From Isoetes taiwanensis (taxonomy: Eukaryota; Streptophyta; Lycopodiopsida; Isoetales; Isoetaceae), in NCBI GenBank assembly GCA_021234155.1, contig JAJEKV010000094.1:2257782-2321781 (forward strand): 64,000 nucleotides of DNA. The letters run 5' to 3'. Positions within the stretch are counted from its first letter, which is position 1, and each line of letters starts with the position of its first letter. This document shows, in pieces, positions 35,516-46,381 of the stretch. Made by a program: the position numbers and the translations under genes. The notes under the pieces are model-generated. The model had not been told where the DNA came from and ran no database searches. It was given only the letters and a program-made list of their open reading frames with translations.

Positions 35516-37044
35516 GTGGGTCCTTGTGCACCAAGGGGTCAGGATCCCCTTGCAAAGCCTCACATGCCTCCACATGATCAGCCCAGGAAGAAAAGTTCTG
35601 GACTACCTGATCAATCACCATTCGATCCACTTGAGGAGGGGCCAGCACAGTGGGCTTCGGATGCACTAAATGACCCTCTTGAGGAGCTCTCACCTGCACT
35701 CGCCTCCTAGAAACAACCTGTTGCCACCCTTCCTCTTTCTGCTGCAACTCTTCAATCTGTGCAAGTCTCCTACATACCTCGGGATGCACCATACGAGAGG
35801 AAGGTTCAGGTTGTGTCTCTGGACTACCCACCTGCTCCACAGCCTTCAACACAGGGGGAACAAGTGCAGAAGATGAAGGCGACCCAATCACTATTTGCTC
35901 TGCCTGCTTGGGTGGTGAAAGCGGATTATGCTGGTGGAACTGCTTAAGCGATGGAAACATTGCCAAAAGCTCTCCCCCATTGAGCAAGTCCAACTGGAAG
36001 TAAGAATAATAATCACCACTCTTAACCACAAGACTCGAGGTAACACTTCATCCGCCTCAATACCTACACATATCTGCGGGCGCACCCACAATCGAAAAGT
36101 GCTTATGTGAGTTCCCGTGCCTTTGGCCATGGCTATTAGAAACTCGTGCACCATCATCTCTCGAGGCGGATCTCGGATTTGAAGCCAAAGATGGCACTCT
36201 AACCGCAGCGCCGAGGCCCAGCGTAAGAGAAACCTGGAGTATAATGCTGGAACAAAACATAGGCCCCTCCCATACGTGCCACTCCATGTGAGACCAACTG
36301 CTCCACCGTGGCCTCAGAATCAACCATAATAAGAAAGAAATTATTGCCCAGAGACTTCAGGGTCACATATGGAGGCAATCCCACCTCTTAAACCGAGCCC
36401 GTAGCCGCATTACCCAAGCCTCTCGCATATCCAAAAGGCCCCCAAAGAAATGGCCTAACAATCGAAGATGCAACCAAATTCTCTCATCTAATGCACATGC
36501 TTCGGTGATTAATTTCTACAACAGGAGGTAATGATTTAAAAACTTGCTGCAAATCCTTCTTGTTATTCTGCTCTAAGACAAGCAGTGCCTCTGTCACCCT
36601 AGAACTTTTCTCTGCACTTTCTGCTTGCAAAGGTTGCCTAATCCAATCAGAAAACCTAGGCCTAGAAAGACGGGCAACAGTGTCATTACCTTTCCATGCA
36701 TGAGGAGCTGGGGCTCGTGGTGGTTGAGGCATCACCTCTGGGGAACCTACCCGAAAGGGGTCTTCTGGCAGCAAACCACCATTCTCACCAACCAAAGATG
36801 GCAAAGTTACAGACTCCAAAGGTGGCATTGAGCTGGGCACCACATCTCTATTCCCCATCCTCTCCGAATTTCCAGAAGCCAGCTCCTGGGAATCCACCGG
36901 ATGCCTACTGGCCACATCCTGGCTAAGAATTGGCTCTTGAAGATCCAGCGCCAAGCTGATGTAGCTCTTGGATATGTCCTTGCCTCCTTTCTTTCCTCTC
37001 GCAAATCTCGACACGAATCCCTCGGCCCGCCTTCTCCAGCCCAT
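35508..37044 (-). pseudogene. LINE ORF1 (DUF4283-type), frameshifted
   Basis: Frame 37044-36484 opens with MGWRRRAEGFVSRFARGKKG, a basic start. A second frame, 36384-36199, has GLPPYVTLKSLGNNFFLIMV, which resembles the DUF4283 RNA-binding domain of plant LINE ORF1. Further pieces are RPQICVGIEADEVLPRVLW and the last frame 36029-35508, which ends LVHKDPHG. At least two frameshifts separate these. The final TAA overlaps the ORF2 ATG in ATGGATAA (35515-35508). Confidence 0.7.
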
Positions 37045-37410
37045 GGAATCGAATCGGGAATTCCCCCGCCATCACCATATTCAAGGGTTTACAGCAGGAG
37101 GCCGCAACAGGGGTATCAAAACCGGCCACCAAACACAGCAATAACCAAAGAAAAATATGTGCAAAAAGAAGGAACACTGAAAAAGCTTTCCAACGAACCA
37201 AAAATTGCTAAAAACGGAGTCCGGATGCAGAAGTTATGAAGGATTCACCAAGCCAGCACTGTCGCCATCACCATGGCGCCCATCTGAGCGCCTCACCCTC
37301 TCTCCCATTGCCATACGAGATTATAATTGAAAGAAGGCTAACAAAATTAGATATCCACAATATGGAGCTTAACTAGATTTTAATCACTTAAAATATATAG
37401 GGGTGCTTTA

Positions 37411-38520
37411 CTCTTTTTTTTTTTTTTTTTTTTTAATGAATGTGGACCTTTATTACTCAAAAGAATAGAAAGAGTACATGGGGGGCTCAAAACCCAATGG
37501 AGAAGATGTCCACTAGAGCAAAACTACCCACCACATACATAACACAGAAAAGTAAAGAATACATATCACCAAGAGCACAAGTGGCTATGAGTAAGTTGAA
37601 TCTGAAGATATCGCTCCCAAATGATACTCTTAACGTCATCTTTTAAGGAAGAACACTTGTACACTTTTGCAATGTAACTACGAGCATCGCTGAGCACTTG
37701 CATATCTAAAAAGACCTGTCCCTTGAAGATGAGGAGATTTCGTCTCTTCCAGATGGAACAAATGATCTAAACGGATGCTAAGTGGAAAGCCCTATTTGCC
37801 AACTTGTCCCAAGAACTAGGATAGGCTGATAATAGGACCTGCTGACTATTCAAGTCACAATGGAAAAGACTCAAAAGCCACTGCCAAGCAAGCCGAACAT
37901 GGTGACACAAGAAAAAGCTGTGCTCAATTATCTTATTTCTCTGCATGCAAAGAGGGTAGATCACAGAGACTTCTGGACAAAATCTATTAACAACAGTGTT
38001 TACTCGCACGCATCTATGAATGGTCTAGCTTAGGATGGAACAATGTATCTTATACCCATCGTCAGACTGCTTTCCAATGAGGCTCAGGGATAACTAAAGC
38101 CATTTGGCGATGGAGGCAACACTTCAGGGTGAAGCAAAACCGCATACATCGAGTGCACCAGGTGCTCCTCCTTGACACCAGGTGCTCCTCCTTGACCACC
38201 CAGAGCTCGGGAACCACGACTTGTAGATCTGGAGGAAGAGTAGCAGCTATTTTTCCCCAAATGCCACGATCCCAATGAAGGAAAAGAAACTTCAATTTGA
38301 ACTCATTCCACGTCAACAATCTTGTCTCAGATACTGTCAGCGCACCGGCTGCTCGCCATTGACGTTGTGTCAATGGATGGACAGAAGAGACTAGGGGACG
38401 ATCCGCCTGGCCGTCAATCAAAGCGATCCACCAACAACTGGCTCTAGGATCTGTGCGGGCCATAATTGATGCTTTTATGACTTGTTGGGTGTGCAAGCCT
38501 ACCACATAGTTATTCATGCT
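37411..38520 (-). mobile_element. Second, 5'-truncated LINE, antisense
   Basis: A T tract at 37411-37434 is the A tail of a minus-strand element. Frames upstream on that strand encode IKASIMARTDPRASCWW (38470 region) and the zinc-binding tail CPEVSVIYPLCMQRNKIIEH then SFFLCHHVRLAW (37990-37880). Internal CACCAGGTGCTCCTCCTTGA occurs twice near 38157-38193. Only the 3' end of ORF2 is present, which is typical of incomplete reverse transcription. The target-site duplication is not clear. Confidence 0.75.
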
Positions 38521-38744
38521 TTTTCAAACTTGTCTGACATATTGATTAATATATCGAAGGGATTAGGTAATGAAACTACACTATAGCCAAAGTAAAAATT
38601 GGGCATTAAGAACTTGAGAGATTTACATATTATGCCTTTACTACGTAATATTGGATACAATGTGTAAATCCTCAGATGTCTTTGACGAATCTATTATGAA
38701 GTTAGCATTTCAAATAGAGTAAATGACGTGAGTTATACTTGTAG

Positions 38745-40176
38745 GTGCAAATGCAAAAGACAATCCATTGGATTGGAAAACACGACTCAACACTATACTT
38801 GGTGCAGCGCAAGGTATGACAACACCCTATTTTTTTTTCTAGAATATATTATATACAAATATTCTTTTCTTGCAGGTCTTGAATATTTGCATACAAACTG
38901 CAATCCAAGGATCATTCATAGAGATATCAAAAGCAATAACATCTTATTAGATGCAAATGGCATTGCTAAGGTTGCTGACTTTGGGCTTTCAAAAAATACT
39001 TCCCAATCCGAGGAGACACCTGTTACAACTCGAGTTGTAGGGACACCTGGATATATTGATCCAGAGTAAAGTCTTCCTCTTCCTCCACTTTTTTTGTTCT
39101 TTTTAGAAGTGAACACACTAATGCTTTATCGAACTTATAGGTACTTTATAACCAATCAAGTCACAGACAAGTCTGATGTATATAGTTTTGGAATTCTATT
39201 GTTGGAAACTTTAAGTGGTCGTGAACCTAGAAAGGCTAGCTTGCCACAATGGGTAAGTATATAAGGCATATTTTACTTGCTCTTTTTCCCTCCAAACGTA
39301 AAAATGGTAAAAAACTAATCATAACCCATTAAAGTTAGAACTAATGCTTTTAAGCTAATGTGGTTGTCTTAGATACGTTAATTGAATTCAAGTTATCCTT
39401 GAATGTTTATGCATGTTCTATCTTGGCATTTGTAGTGCCTAATTCATATAGATGCTCTCAACAAAATCATCTTGTCATTTTATTAAAAGAGATTTTTCTA
39501 ACTATAAGTTGGGTTCGGAAATGACCATAAGCATTCTAAAAGACAATTTAGAAGAAGAGAAAATTTCAACCATTTAAACTTGATTTTGGGAAAGACCATT
39601 ACATGACTCTAAACGAATTCATGATTAAATTATCAATGTATATATACCAATTTTACAAAAGTAAACACATCCTCTGAATCATTGACATTGCCCAACAAAA
39701 AAAACCACCAACATCCACATCCCATACATCCTCAAATAATGCCCTGTATCGTCGGGCACATGTTTCTAGTAGTTTATGAAATAGAGAACTGAACTGAATG
39801 ACTTTTAGAAGTGATAACCATTTTTACAAATAGAAGTTAGTCTATTTTAAAATATATCTTCCACATCACATTAGATATTAATACAAAAGAATACTAATCT
39901 AATGATTTCTTCTTATAGGTAAAAGACCATGTTGCCGTAGGCAATATTGAAGAAATTATAGATCCTATTATTTACAATGATTACATAAACAATAGTGAAT
40001 CCATGTGGAAGGTCGTAGAAGTTGCACTTTCATGCATTGATCAACATGCCCAATATAGGCCTAATATGTCTACAGTGGTTGCTGAAATTAGAAATGCAAT
40101 TTATATTGAAGACAAACAAGTTTATGATAGTTCTTCTTCAAGAATGACATCATTAACGTATGTGAGAAGTGGATAA
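38745..40176 (+). CDS. RLK exons 12-15: kinase C-lobe
   Basis: Exon 12 encodes [18 protein letters not shown]. Exon 13 carries the catalytic loop [11 protein letters not shown], the magnesium motif DFGLSK and GTPGYIDPE. Exon 14 carries [20 protein letters not shown]. Exon 15 carries [20 protein letters not shown] and ends [15 protein letters not shown] plus stop at 40174-40176. All residues needed for an active kinase are visible (HRD, DFG, APE-like DPE). The frame is uninterrupted from exon 10 onward, so a shorter transcript could still encode a cytoplasmic kinase. Confidence 0.88.
39253..39918. other. Intron 14 of the receptor kinase
   Basis: 666 bases, AT-rich, GT...AG borders, no inserted element recognised. 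Confidence 0.7.
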
Positions 40177-40920
40177 TAGATATCGTCTTCATTGTGTCTC
40201 CTTGAAGGAACTTCAGTAGACATTGCTTCAGCGATGAAGGAATCATATTATTATCGATATTATTCTTTCTAATACTCTAAGAAGTATGTTAATATGCATA
40301 CATCATGTTTCTCACAAAATAAGACATATCAAGAAAATAAAGTGAAAACCATCACAAAAATAAGACATGTCTTATTTCTAGATAAATGAGGTGTGCCCTT
40401 AATCTTAGTCGTCAGATCAGCTACGGCCAGAGCATATGTTGGGGCCTCTTGTTTTCATATTTGTCATTTATAATTGGAGTCACCTATGATTTTGATATGT
40501 AAAATACAGGTGCAAAGATTCTAGAATATGAAATGTAGGGACTCGAATCTTTATACAAATATTGTAATGTCATACGAAGAATGTTTTATCTCTCCATGAT
40601 GACAGTATGTAGATGATAGTTAGACGTTTATTTGTAGACAAACAAACAAAACATTGTCATTAGTCGTAGCTTCTATCATGCTGTGCATATATACATTGTC
40701 TTCTTTGCTCTATCAATGTTCACATGAAGTCCATAAAGGCATTATACCTTCTGATAAAGTTCCTTTTAAAGTTTTTAGATGCTACTGTGGCCTTGCAAAA
40801 AATGTACAGCTTACATAAACCATCTCATTATCCACATCTTTTAAGCATGATTACTATTTATTGTTGGCTAGGCTAGGCTAAATTACTATGGAGGAATGGT
40901 TTTTTAACTGACAATCAAGT
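40177..40920. other. 3' region of the receptor kinase
   Basis: Contains AATAAA at 40336-40341, a plausible polyadenylation signal 160 bases after the stop. Nothing else recognised. Confidence 0.5.
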
Positions 40921-40921
40921 C

Positions 40922-41093
40922 AGGAGTGTGTAACAACTCGCCTGTTGAATCAACTAGCCCCGAAAATGGATGGTGCTGAAGCGCACTGCTTATACCCGAC
41001 CATCGTGGCAAGTGCGAGGCCTCGATGGGTAGGAGGGAGGGGTGGAGCAGCTCTAGGCGCGAGCCCTAGTGGAACGGCACCTAGTGCAAGTAT
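40922..41093 (+). rRNA. 25S rRNA fragment (nuclear rDNA relic)
   Basis: GGAGTGTGTAACAACTCGCC, AATCAACTAGCCCCGAAAA and TGGATGGTGCTGAAGCGCA match a conserved internal part of plant 25S rRNA. They are followed by AGGCCTCGATGGGTAGGAGG and GGCGCGAGCCCTAGTGGAAC. Only about 170 bases are present and several positions differ from the usual plant sequence, so it is a dispersed rDNA fragment and not a functional gene. The 61-codon frame here is spurious. Confidence 0.85.
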
Positions 41094-41227
41094 TAGTATC
41101 CCCATTTTAGCTAAATTACCTTTCAGTTAAAAAGATTTAAACTCTTAAGCATTATTAGCCCCATTCCAGCTAAATTGCCCACCTTTAATGGGCAGTCCAT
41201 GTGCCTTTCATGCGCTTGTACATCAAC

Positions 41228-41778
41228 CATTAGGGTTTTTTTGAGATTAAAAAAAGGGCCTTCAAAACATGCCAACTGAGCCAAATAAAGATAAATGAAC
41301 TACCAATCAGAAATTAGAGCCTGACAGGTCTAGTCAGCAAAACTGTTATAACTAACTCACTGGATCACATTTTCTAGCATAACTATTGATAGAAAAGTCC
41401 AAATGAGCTCTCATTTAGTGCAATAGATAGATCTCGTTGAGATCTTTCCAACCTTAGATGCTTTGCACATATTTTGACCAATTATGATTGTCAAAACTTT
41501 AAAAAATATGGTTTTTATCATTTTTTACTATCCTATATGGCTAAAAGATATGCAAACCACCTAAGATTGGAAAGATCTCAATGAGGTCTATCTATTGCAC
41601 CAAACAAAAGCTCATTTGTACTTTTCTATCAACACTCATGCTAGAAAATGTGATCCAGTGAGTTAGTTATAACTGTTTTGCTGACTGGATTAACAGTTCT
41701 ATTTTCTGATTGGTAGTTCATATAGCTTAGTCAGCAGTTCTTAGAAGGCCCTTTTATGATCTCAAAAAATCCCTAATG
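41228..41778. repeat. Long foldback: about 250-bp inverted arms, about 45-bp loop
   Basis: The left arm 41228-41480 and right arm about 41525-41778 are reverse complements with scattered mismatches. Shared blocks include TAACTCACTGGATCACATTT, AACTACCAATCAGAAA and GCAATAGATAGA. The ends are CATTAGGG and CCCTAATG. No protein is encoded. This is a foldback/MITE-like element, distinct in sequence from the 551-1130 family. Confidence 0.85.
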
Positions 41779-41984
41779 TGTGGTAAATGTTTGTAAATAT
41801 CATAAAACTATCATTCATTTAAATTGGATTTATGTCAGGATTTTGGACCATTTTGGCACTGCAACTTTTTCCCGGGTTAGTAAATTTGCATCGAGAATGT
41901 GACTTTTTTTTTATAACAGCACAACATGATTGCATTAAAAATTAAAAATATTTCACATATGCATGTCGAGTTACATATTGCCAA

Positions 41985-44824
41985 TTACTTCTCAGAAGTG
42001 ACCCCTAGAGATATCATAGCTTTCTTCCTCACTTCCACAGGTATTGTAACTCTAGCAGTCTTGCCTGGGATGACCTTTGGGGTCCATGAAAACAAAATAG
42101 TATCTAACTCAACCCAATCATCCCCTTCAATAGGGTTTCTCTTCCATCTCTTTGTCCAACAGTCTCTATACCTTTCTTCATCTGCCACTGCATTTAACTG
42201 GTGCACTGGACACCACCACTCCACACGAACTTTGTTCACATTGCGGTCACCTACTTCTTTGCAAACCTCTGAGATGGTGTAAGCCATCCACACAGGGTAT
42301 ATCTCTTTGCGCTCTGGTACTATAAGTGCAAATTGATGGCAAAGCAAGTCATCTTTGGGATCATAATCCTCCAACCCGAGATATTTAGGCCTTCCTTTCC
42401 TAGGACCAACATCAGCTGCAGGAGCCATGGACTTGCGAATACTACTAACCACATCATCAGCTGCCTCATGTGTTATCAAGTCTCTCCACCTAGTCTTAGG
42501 TAGCCATCCATCTTTGAGTTCATCAGAGGATGTGTCTACTTGTCCCAATAATCCATGTACCTGTGTCCAATAATCTATGAATGCAAGGTTGGTATCATCG
42601 GGGTTATTTTTTCAATACTTGATGTATTCAGAAATGCCGTCCAATGTGCTTTGCAATGAATCCACCTCTGGAAAAGGCTTAAGAGCTTTTGGTTGACCTC
42701 TTGGAATCTTAGGTTTACCATTTCATCTTCGTGCCATATAGGTACTCCCTCATCTGGCCTCCATTTATCATCTGAAGGTCTCATCTTCCATTGCATGGTT
42801 GGCTTATTTCCCATGATCCAGAATGTGTACTGAAGAGGTCTAGATTGACCTTCCATATCAAGAGCATAACCTTCGATAAAATTCTTCCAATCAGGCACCT
42901 CTTGTATGATCAACCCTATAGGAGAAGGTGAAATGCATTCACTAAGAACTTTCATTAGTCTAGGAAGATTGGTTACAGTTTGAGATTTCAACTGCGCACT
43001 ATACTTCCCAAACAATGCATCCACATCCTCATGAGTATGTCCAGGCATTAAGAACCCTAAATTCACTCTTTCAAAGACACCCACGGCTGTTAAATAAGAT
43101 AGGAATGAGAACATATACCTTGCTTTTATTCTCATCCAAAGACAATTGTCAAGTTGGAGGAGGAACCTTGGTGGTAGATCTCGAGGTTGGGGACGGAACT
43201 TGAGGCTCCAACATGTTCAAAGCACCTGACTTCCTAAACCTTGCCTTAGTAAACTTCTCTAAATGATTAGGCTTTCTATCCAACAATGCAATCAAGAGTG
43301 GTTGGCTACCACCTCCGTGGTCTGGGAGGTCACCGAATAACCACTCTCATAGTTCCTCAAGCACCTCATCACACTTCCAATATGAAAATCAGGACCATCA
43401 CTCCACAATTGCAAACTAAAATGGCCATAATAAATTGGCACCGAAGTCATGCACTATTGCACTGTCGAGAGAGACTTGCAAAGGATAAGCTCTATTGATT
43501 TGCTTGGGTATGTAACTATACTGTGGCAAACAAGTCTTCGATTGATCCATCTTGTCATGTATAATACAAACATAGTTATTGGGTTCCAAACATGATAATG
43601 TTCTCCACATCCAATAAATGGATCTACATGATAGTTGGTCTGTCATGTGATCTTTCATTTGCTCCCTTATCTTAGCCCTTTGGCTTGGTTGCTTGGTCTT
43701 ATCAAGAATCTCTTTCAACTTAGCACATAAGTTGCACTTTGCAAAGTTGTTCGAAGTGTCTATAGTGACATGCTTGAAGTGCTTGCTCCATAGTCTACCT
43801 GGGTCGGGTTGAGATATTGCAGGTACCTGTAGTTCTCGAAGCAAAGCATTCACTTCCTCCAATATGCTCTTCTGGTTACAATGGGATGGCAATCTCTTCT
43901 CGACAACTATTTTTCCCTATTGATTTTTCCTACTTTTATGTGGCATATTCTCAGCATTGAATTCAACATATTTTTCAAAAACCTCCCTAGCAGCCAGGAT
44001 CCTAGAAGTTGGCCTCAACATGCCATTATTTCCATGTAATGCAATTTTACTCCCCTTTGCATGACTTGCTTGCCAATTTTGCCAAGATGAAATTGGAATG
44101 CCATGAATATGTATCCATGCAACTTTACATATCCATGTCCCTAGCAGTGGGTATTTTTTTTTTCTTTGGAAATTTTTCATCTTGAAGTGCAAGCTCATGA
44201 ATGGAGTACATGTAAGTCCTCCTCTCATCACAAGTATACTCTTGGAAGGTGGCTCTTGCTTCCACCAATTCATCAATTTCAAACTTCTGAACACAATTAG
44301 CCCAACAACATTCCATTCCCCTTACCTTAGTCAGAGCTTCACGTGAACAATCACTACTTGACTTGGACCTCTTGCTAGGATAATGTTTCACCACCGAGTA
44401 TGCCCTCTTCTCTCAAAAATGTGGTCCCCGCAGCTATTGGAGGTGCATTAAGAAAATCGATGTCATCCACAACCTCCGGGCTCCTGTAAAAAGGAATTCT
44501 CCTATAAACTCAATGCAAAGCTATAGGCCATGGCATGATGCATGGAACCTCCAATTGTTTAATACAAACAAAGGCAATCCGGTGATTTGATCCTTTTTCC
44601 TTCCATTTTTCCTCTAAACTTGTTATGGCCACACCCACTTTATCCTCTCCTAACCTTTCATCATTGACAGCCTGGATAGGATCAACTAGTATGATAGTTC
44701 CTTCACCTACTAGCTCCTTATTGCATTGGTGCTTCACTTTCACCTTCTTATTCTTCCAATCCAACCTACTGTAGAGGACAATTTGCTTAGTAGTCTCAGC
44801 CTCAACACCCTTTGAATAGTCCAC
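41985..44824 (-). pseudogene. DUF7869-type mobile-element gene, frameshifted
   Basis: Successive minus-strand frames form one decayed gene: 44824-44510 (IVLYSRLDWKNKKVKV), 44394-44125, 44294-43917, 43892-43416 (FAKCNLCAKLKEILDKT, IIHDKMDQSKTCLPQ), about 43203-42575 and 42548-41985 (EIYPVWMAYTISEVCKEVG, RVEWWCPV). The key block is FLLQLDNC followed by GFLMPGHTHEDVDALFG, the hallmark of the DUF7869 family. This family is widespread in plant and animal mobile DNA; I infer an RNase H/integrase-like fold from its spaced acidic motifs. Four or more frameshifts without good splice signals show decay. I saw no terminal repeats. Confidence 0.75.
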
Positions 44825-45089
44825 AGCATTGACCTACAAGAACAATGTTTACAATGGGGTAACAATGTGATAAGAACATGTGGTAACAATGTTAAAACAT
44901 GTTGGGGGGATAGGCATTACATTTTTACCTTTTTTAGGATCCACACGCTTCACCTATATGAAGTGAAATGTCTTAATATTAGTTCGAAGAAAGGACAAAG
45001 TAATTTTGAGAACCGATTAAAGGGAACTTTAAGAAATACCAAAAAACCATTAAATGGACAAATATATGTTGTAAGTGCAGCCAAAAATA

Positions 45090-45315
45090 GGTTGTAAGTA
45101 TAGCTCAGGTGTAGGTAATTATTGCAAAATTAATGGTAACATAGGGTGTATGCTAGTAGTACTAATGAGGTAAGTATAGGTCGTAAATCTAGATGGGCCA
45201 AAGTTGGTTGTAAGTATAGCTGGGGTCTAGGTAATTATACAAAATTAATGAAAACATAGGTTTTAAGTATAGCTGACATGTGGGTAATTCTATAGAGAAT
45301 TATTAATAACCTAGG
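45090..45315. repeat. Degenerate tandem repeat, about 57-bp units
   Basis: Three imperfect units contain GGTTGTAAGTATAGCT, GTAGGTAATTAT or similar, and AAAATTAATGGTAACATAGG or a variant. Confidence 0.6.
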
Positions 45316-45405
45316 GCGTAATTAATTCAATAGAAGTAATGATAGGTAATTCGTATATGATATAAATCTTGTATGATGTGATGGAATCATAATTACAACC
45401 GCGCC

Positions 45406-45486
45406 TATAAGAAACCCTCCATTCATTCAACCGCCAATCCTTTCTTCCTTCTAGCGCCAATCCTTTCTTCCTTTCTTCCTTCTACC
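45406..45486 (+). promoter_or_regulatory. TATA box and leader of the gene at 45487
   Basis: TATAAG at 45406-45411 lies 76 bases before the ATG. The leader contains a tandem CGCCAATCCTTTCTTCCTT twice, a CT-rich leader common in plant promoters. The ATG context is TACCATGGTG. Confidence 0.55.
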
Positions 45487-45955
45487 ATGGTGAGCCATGC
45501 TGCCCGGCCTCGTCCCGCTCCATCCCGCCGGACTCACCTCCGAGAGGCGAAGAGGCAGATCAAAAAATTGATAAAGAAATCCATTCCCCCCTCCCGCAGA
45601 TGCCGCTGTGGCTGCTCTCCGCACCACAGTCCGGATAATTGCGAGGAGTTATTTCTTCAGGGCAAGCTTCGCCCGGGAAAAGATTATCTGAGCACCAGCA
45701 CCAGCAGCCCCGAGTCCCCCCATTCCCCTTGATTCAGATGAGGAGATGGAGAACGAGATTGAGAAAGAAGAAGAAATGGAGGAAGCAGATGAAGAATGGC
45801 GGGAAGAATTAGAAGAAGAAAAAAAACAGCTGATTATGGACGCCCTCTCCTTCTCCGATGATGAAGTTGTTGCAGAAGCCATCCTTGAGGAGATGGCAGA
45901 TGAAAGCTCAGAGGAAGAAGAGGAGGAGGAAGAAGAGGAGGAGGTAGAGGGCTGA
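45487..45955 (+). CDS. Small basic/Cys-cluster protein with acidic tail, interrupted by a frame change
   Basis: Frame 1 from ATG 45487 encodes MVSHAARPRPAPSRRTHL, REAKRQIKKLIKKS, then the cluster RRCRCGCSPHHSPDNC and KLRPGKDYLS, stopping at 45732. The next frame runs from the C-rich stretch near 45716 through LDSDEEMENEIEKEEE to the acidic SSEEEEEEEEEEEVEG and stops at 45955. A one-base slip in the C6 run joins the two naturally, so I read one gene of about 155 residues with an indel. No family recognised. The basic start plus acidic tail would suit a nucleic-acid-associated or chaperone-like protein, but that is speculation. Confidence 0.5.
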
Positions 45956-46110
45956 ATTTTTTTTTTGTTTTTTGTTTTTGTTATTTAGTTTTTGGTTCAG
46001 AAGAGCGAGCTGGGCATCTCCAAAAAAGGCCTCAAATGAGGATTATGAATGGAGCTAGGCATCTCCTTAAACTGCCTAGAACTTCTGTAATTTTGTAACA
46101 CAGAGCTGGG

Positions 46111-46381
46111 CAACTCTAATAAAAGGCCTTATGTAAAATTTTTCAATGGCAATACAAGGATTTACTGACTGCAATATGTTTCTTTAGTTTCTACTCTAAC
46201 TTGAAAGCAGAACTGTAATTTCTGCAAAGGCTGTTTTGAATTCTGGCAACTCTAATAAAAGGCCTTATGTAAAAATTTTCAATGGCAATATAAGGATTAA
46301 TGACTGCAATATGTTTCTTTAGTGTCAACTCTAACTTGAAAGCATAACTATAATTTCTTCAGAAGCTGTTTTGAATTCTGG
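46111..46381. repeat. 136-bp tandem duplication downstream of the 45.5-kb gene
   Basis: Units 46111-46246 and 46247-46381 both begin CAACTCTAATAAAAGGCCTT and include CTGCAATATGTTTCTTTAGT. Each contains AATAAA, so the duplication may carry two polyadenylation signals for the upstream gene. Confidence 0.8.

Larger units (their letters stand above)
31663..37328 (-). mobile_element. Nearly full-length L1-type LINE, antisense in intron 11, 16-bp TSD
   Basis: The direct repeats ATACGAGATTATAATT at 31663-31678 and 37313-37328 flank a 5.6-kb minus-strand element. Its 3' poly-A appears as the T tract at 31677-31688. The order on the minus strand is a 5' leader, ORF1, ORF2 (endonuclease, reverse transcriptase, zinc-knuckle tail), then the A tail. 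Target-primed reverse transcription explains the structure. ORF1 and the RT part of ORF2 carry frameshifts, so this copy is dead. The clear TSD and long intact frames indicate moderate age. It sits in the 7.2-kb intron between kinase exons 11 and 12 and is probably removed by splicing. Confidence 0.92.
17077..40176 (+). pseudogene. Malectin-like / LRR receptor kinase gene with two disabling changes
   Basis: Fifteen exons with GT-AG introns: 17077-17152, 17251-17806, 17909-18423, 19057-19195, 19689-19760, 19824-19892, 19959-20030, 20142-20207, 30621-30848, 30924-31123, 31438-31564, 38745-38813, 38876-39065, 39141-39252, 39919-40176. The order is signal peptide, malectin-like domain, GDPC motif, four LRR segments, membrane helix, Ser/Thr kinase, which resembles the Arabidopsis At1g67720 / At2g37050 type. 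Such proteins sit in the plasma membrane and relay extracellular signals. Two lesions are visible. One is TAG at 17298-17300, where the fragment at 4.3 kb has sense codons. The other is one extra base in an A run at 30669-30674 or 30679-30684. The exon sum is 2749 bases, one more than a multiple of three, which agrees with a single insertion. All kinase motifs survive, so decay is recent or the lesions are sequence errors. A possible AATAAA lies at 40336. Confidence 0.85.

Noticed and set aside
33953-37239. Further plus-strand ORFs such as 34592-35041 and 36901-37239
   Set aside because: Complementary-strand shadows of LINE ORF1 and ORF2.
40945-41130. 61-codon ORF rich in Gly/Arg
   Set aside because: It lies inside the 25S rRNA fragment.
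45649-45882. Serine-rich minus-strand ORF
   Set aside because: Mirror of the acidic-tail coding sequence on the plus strand.
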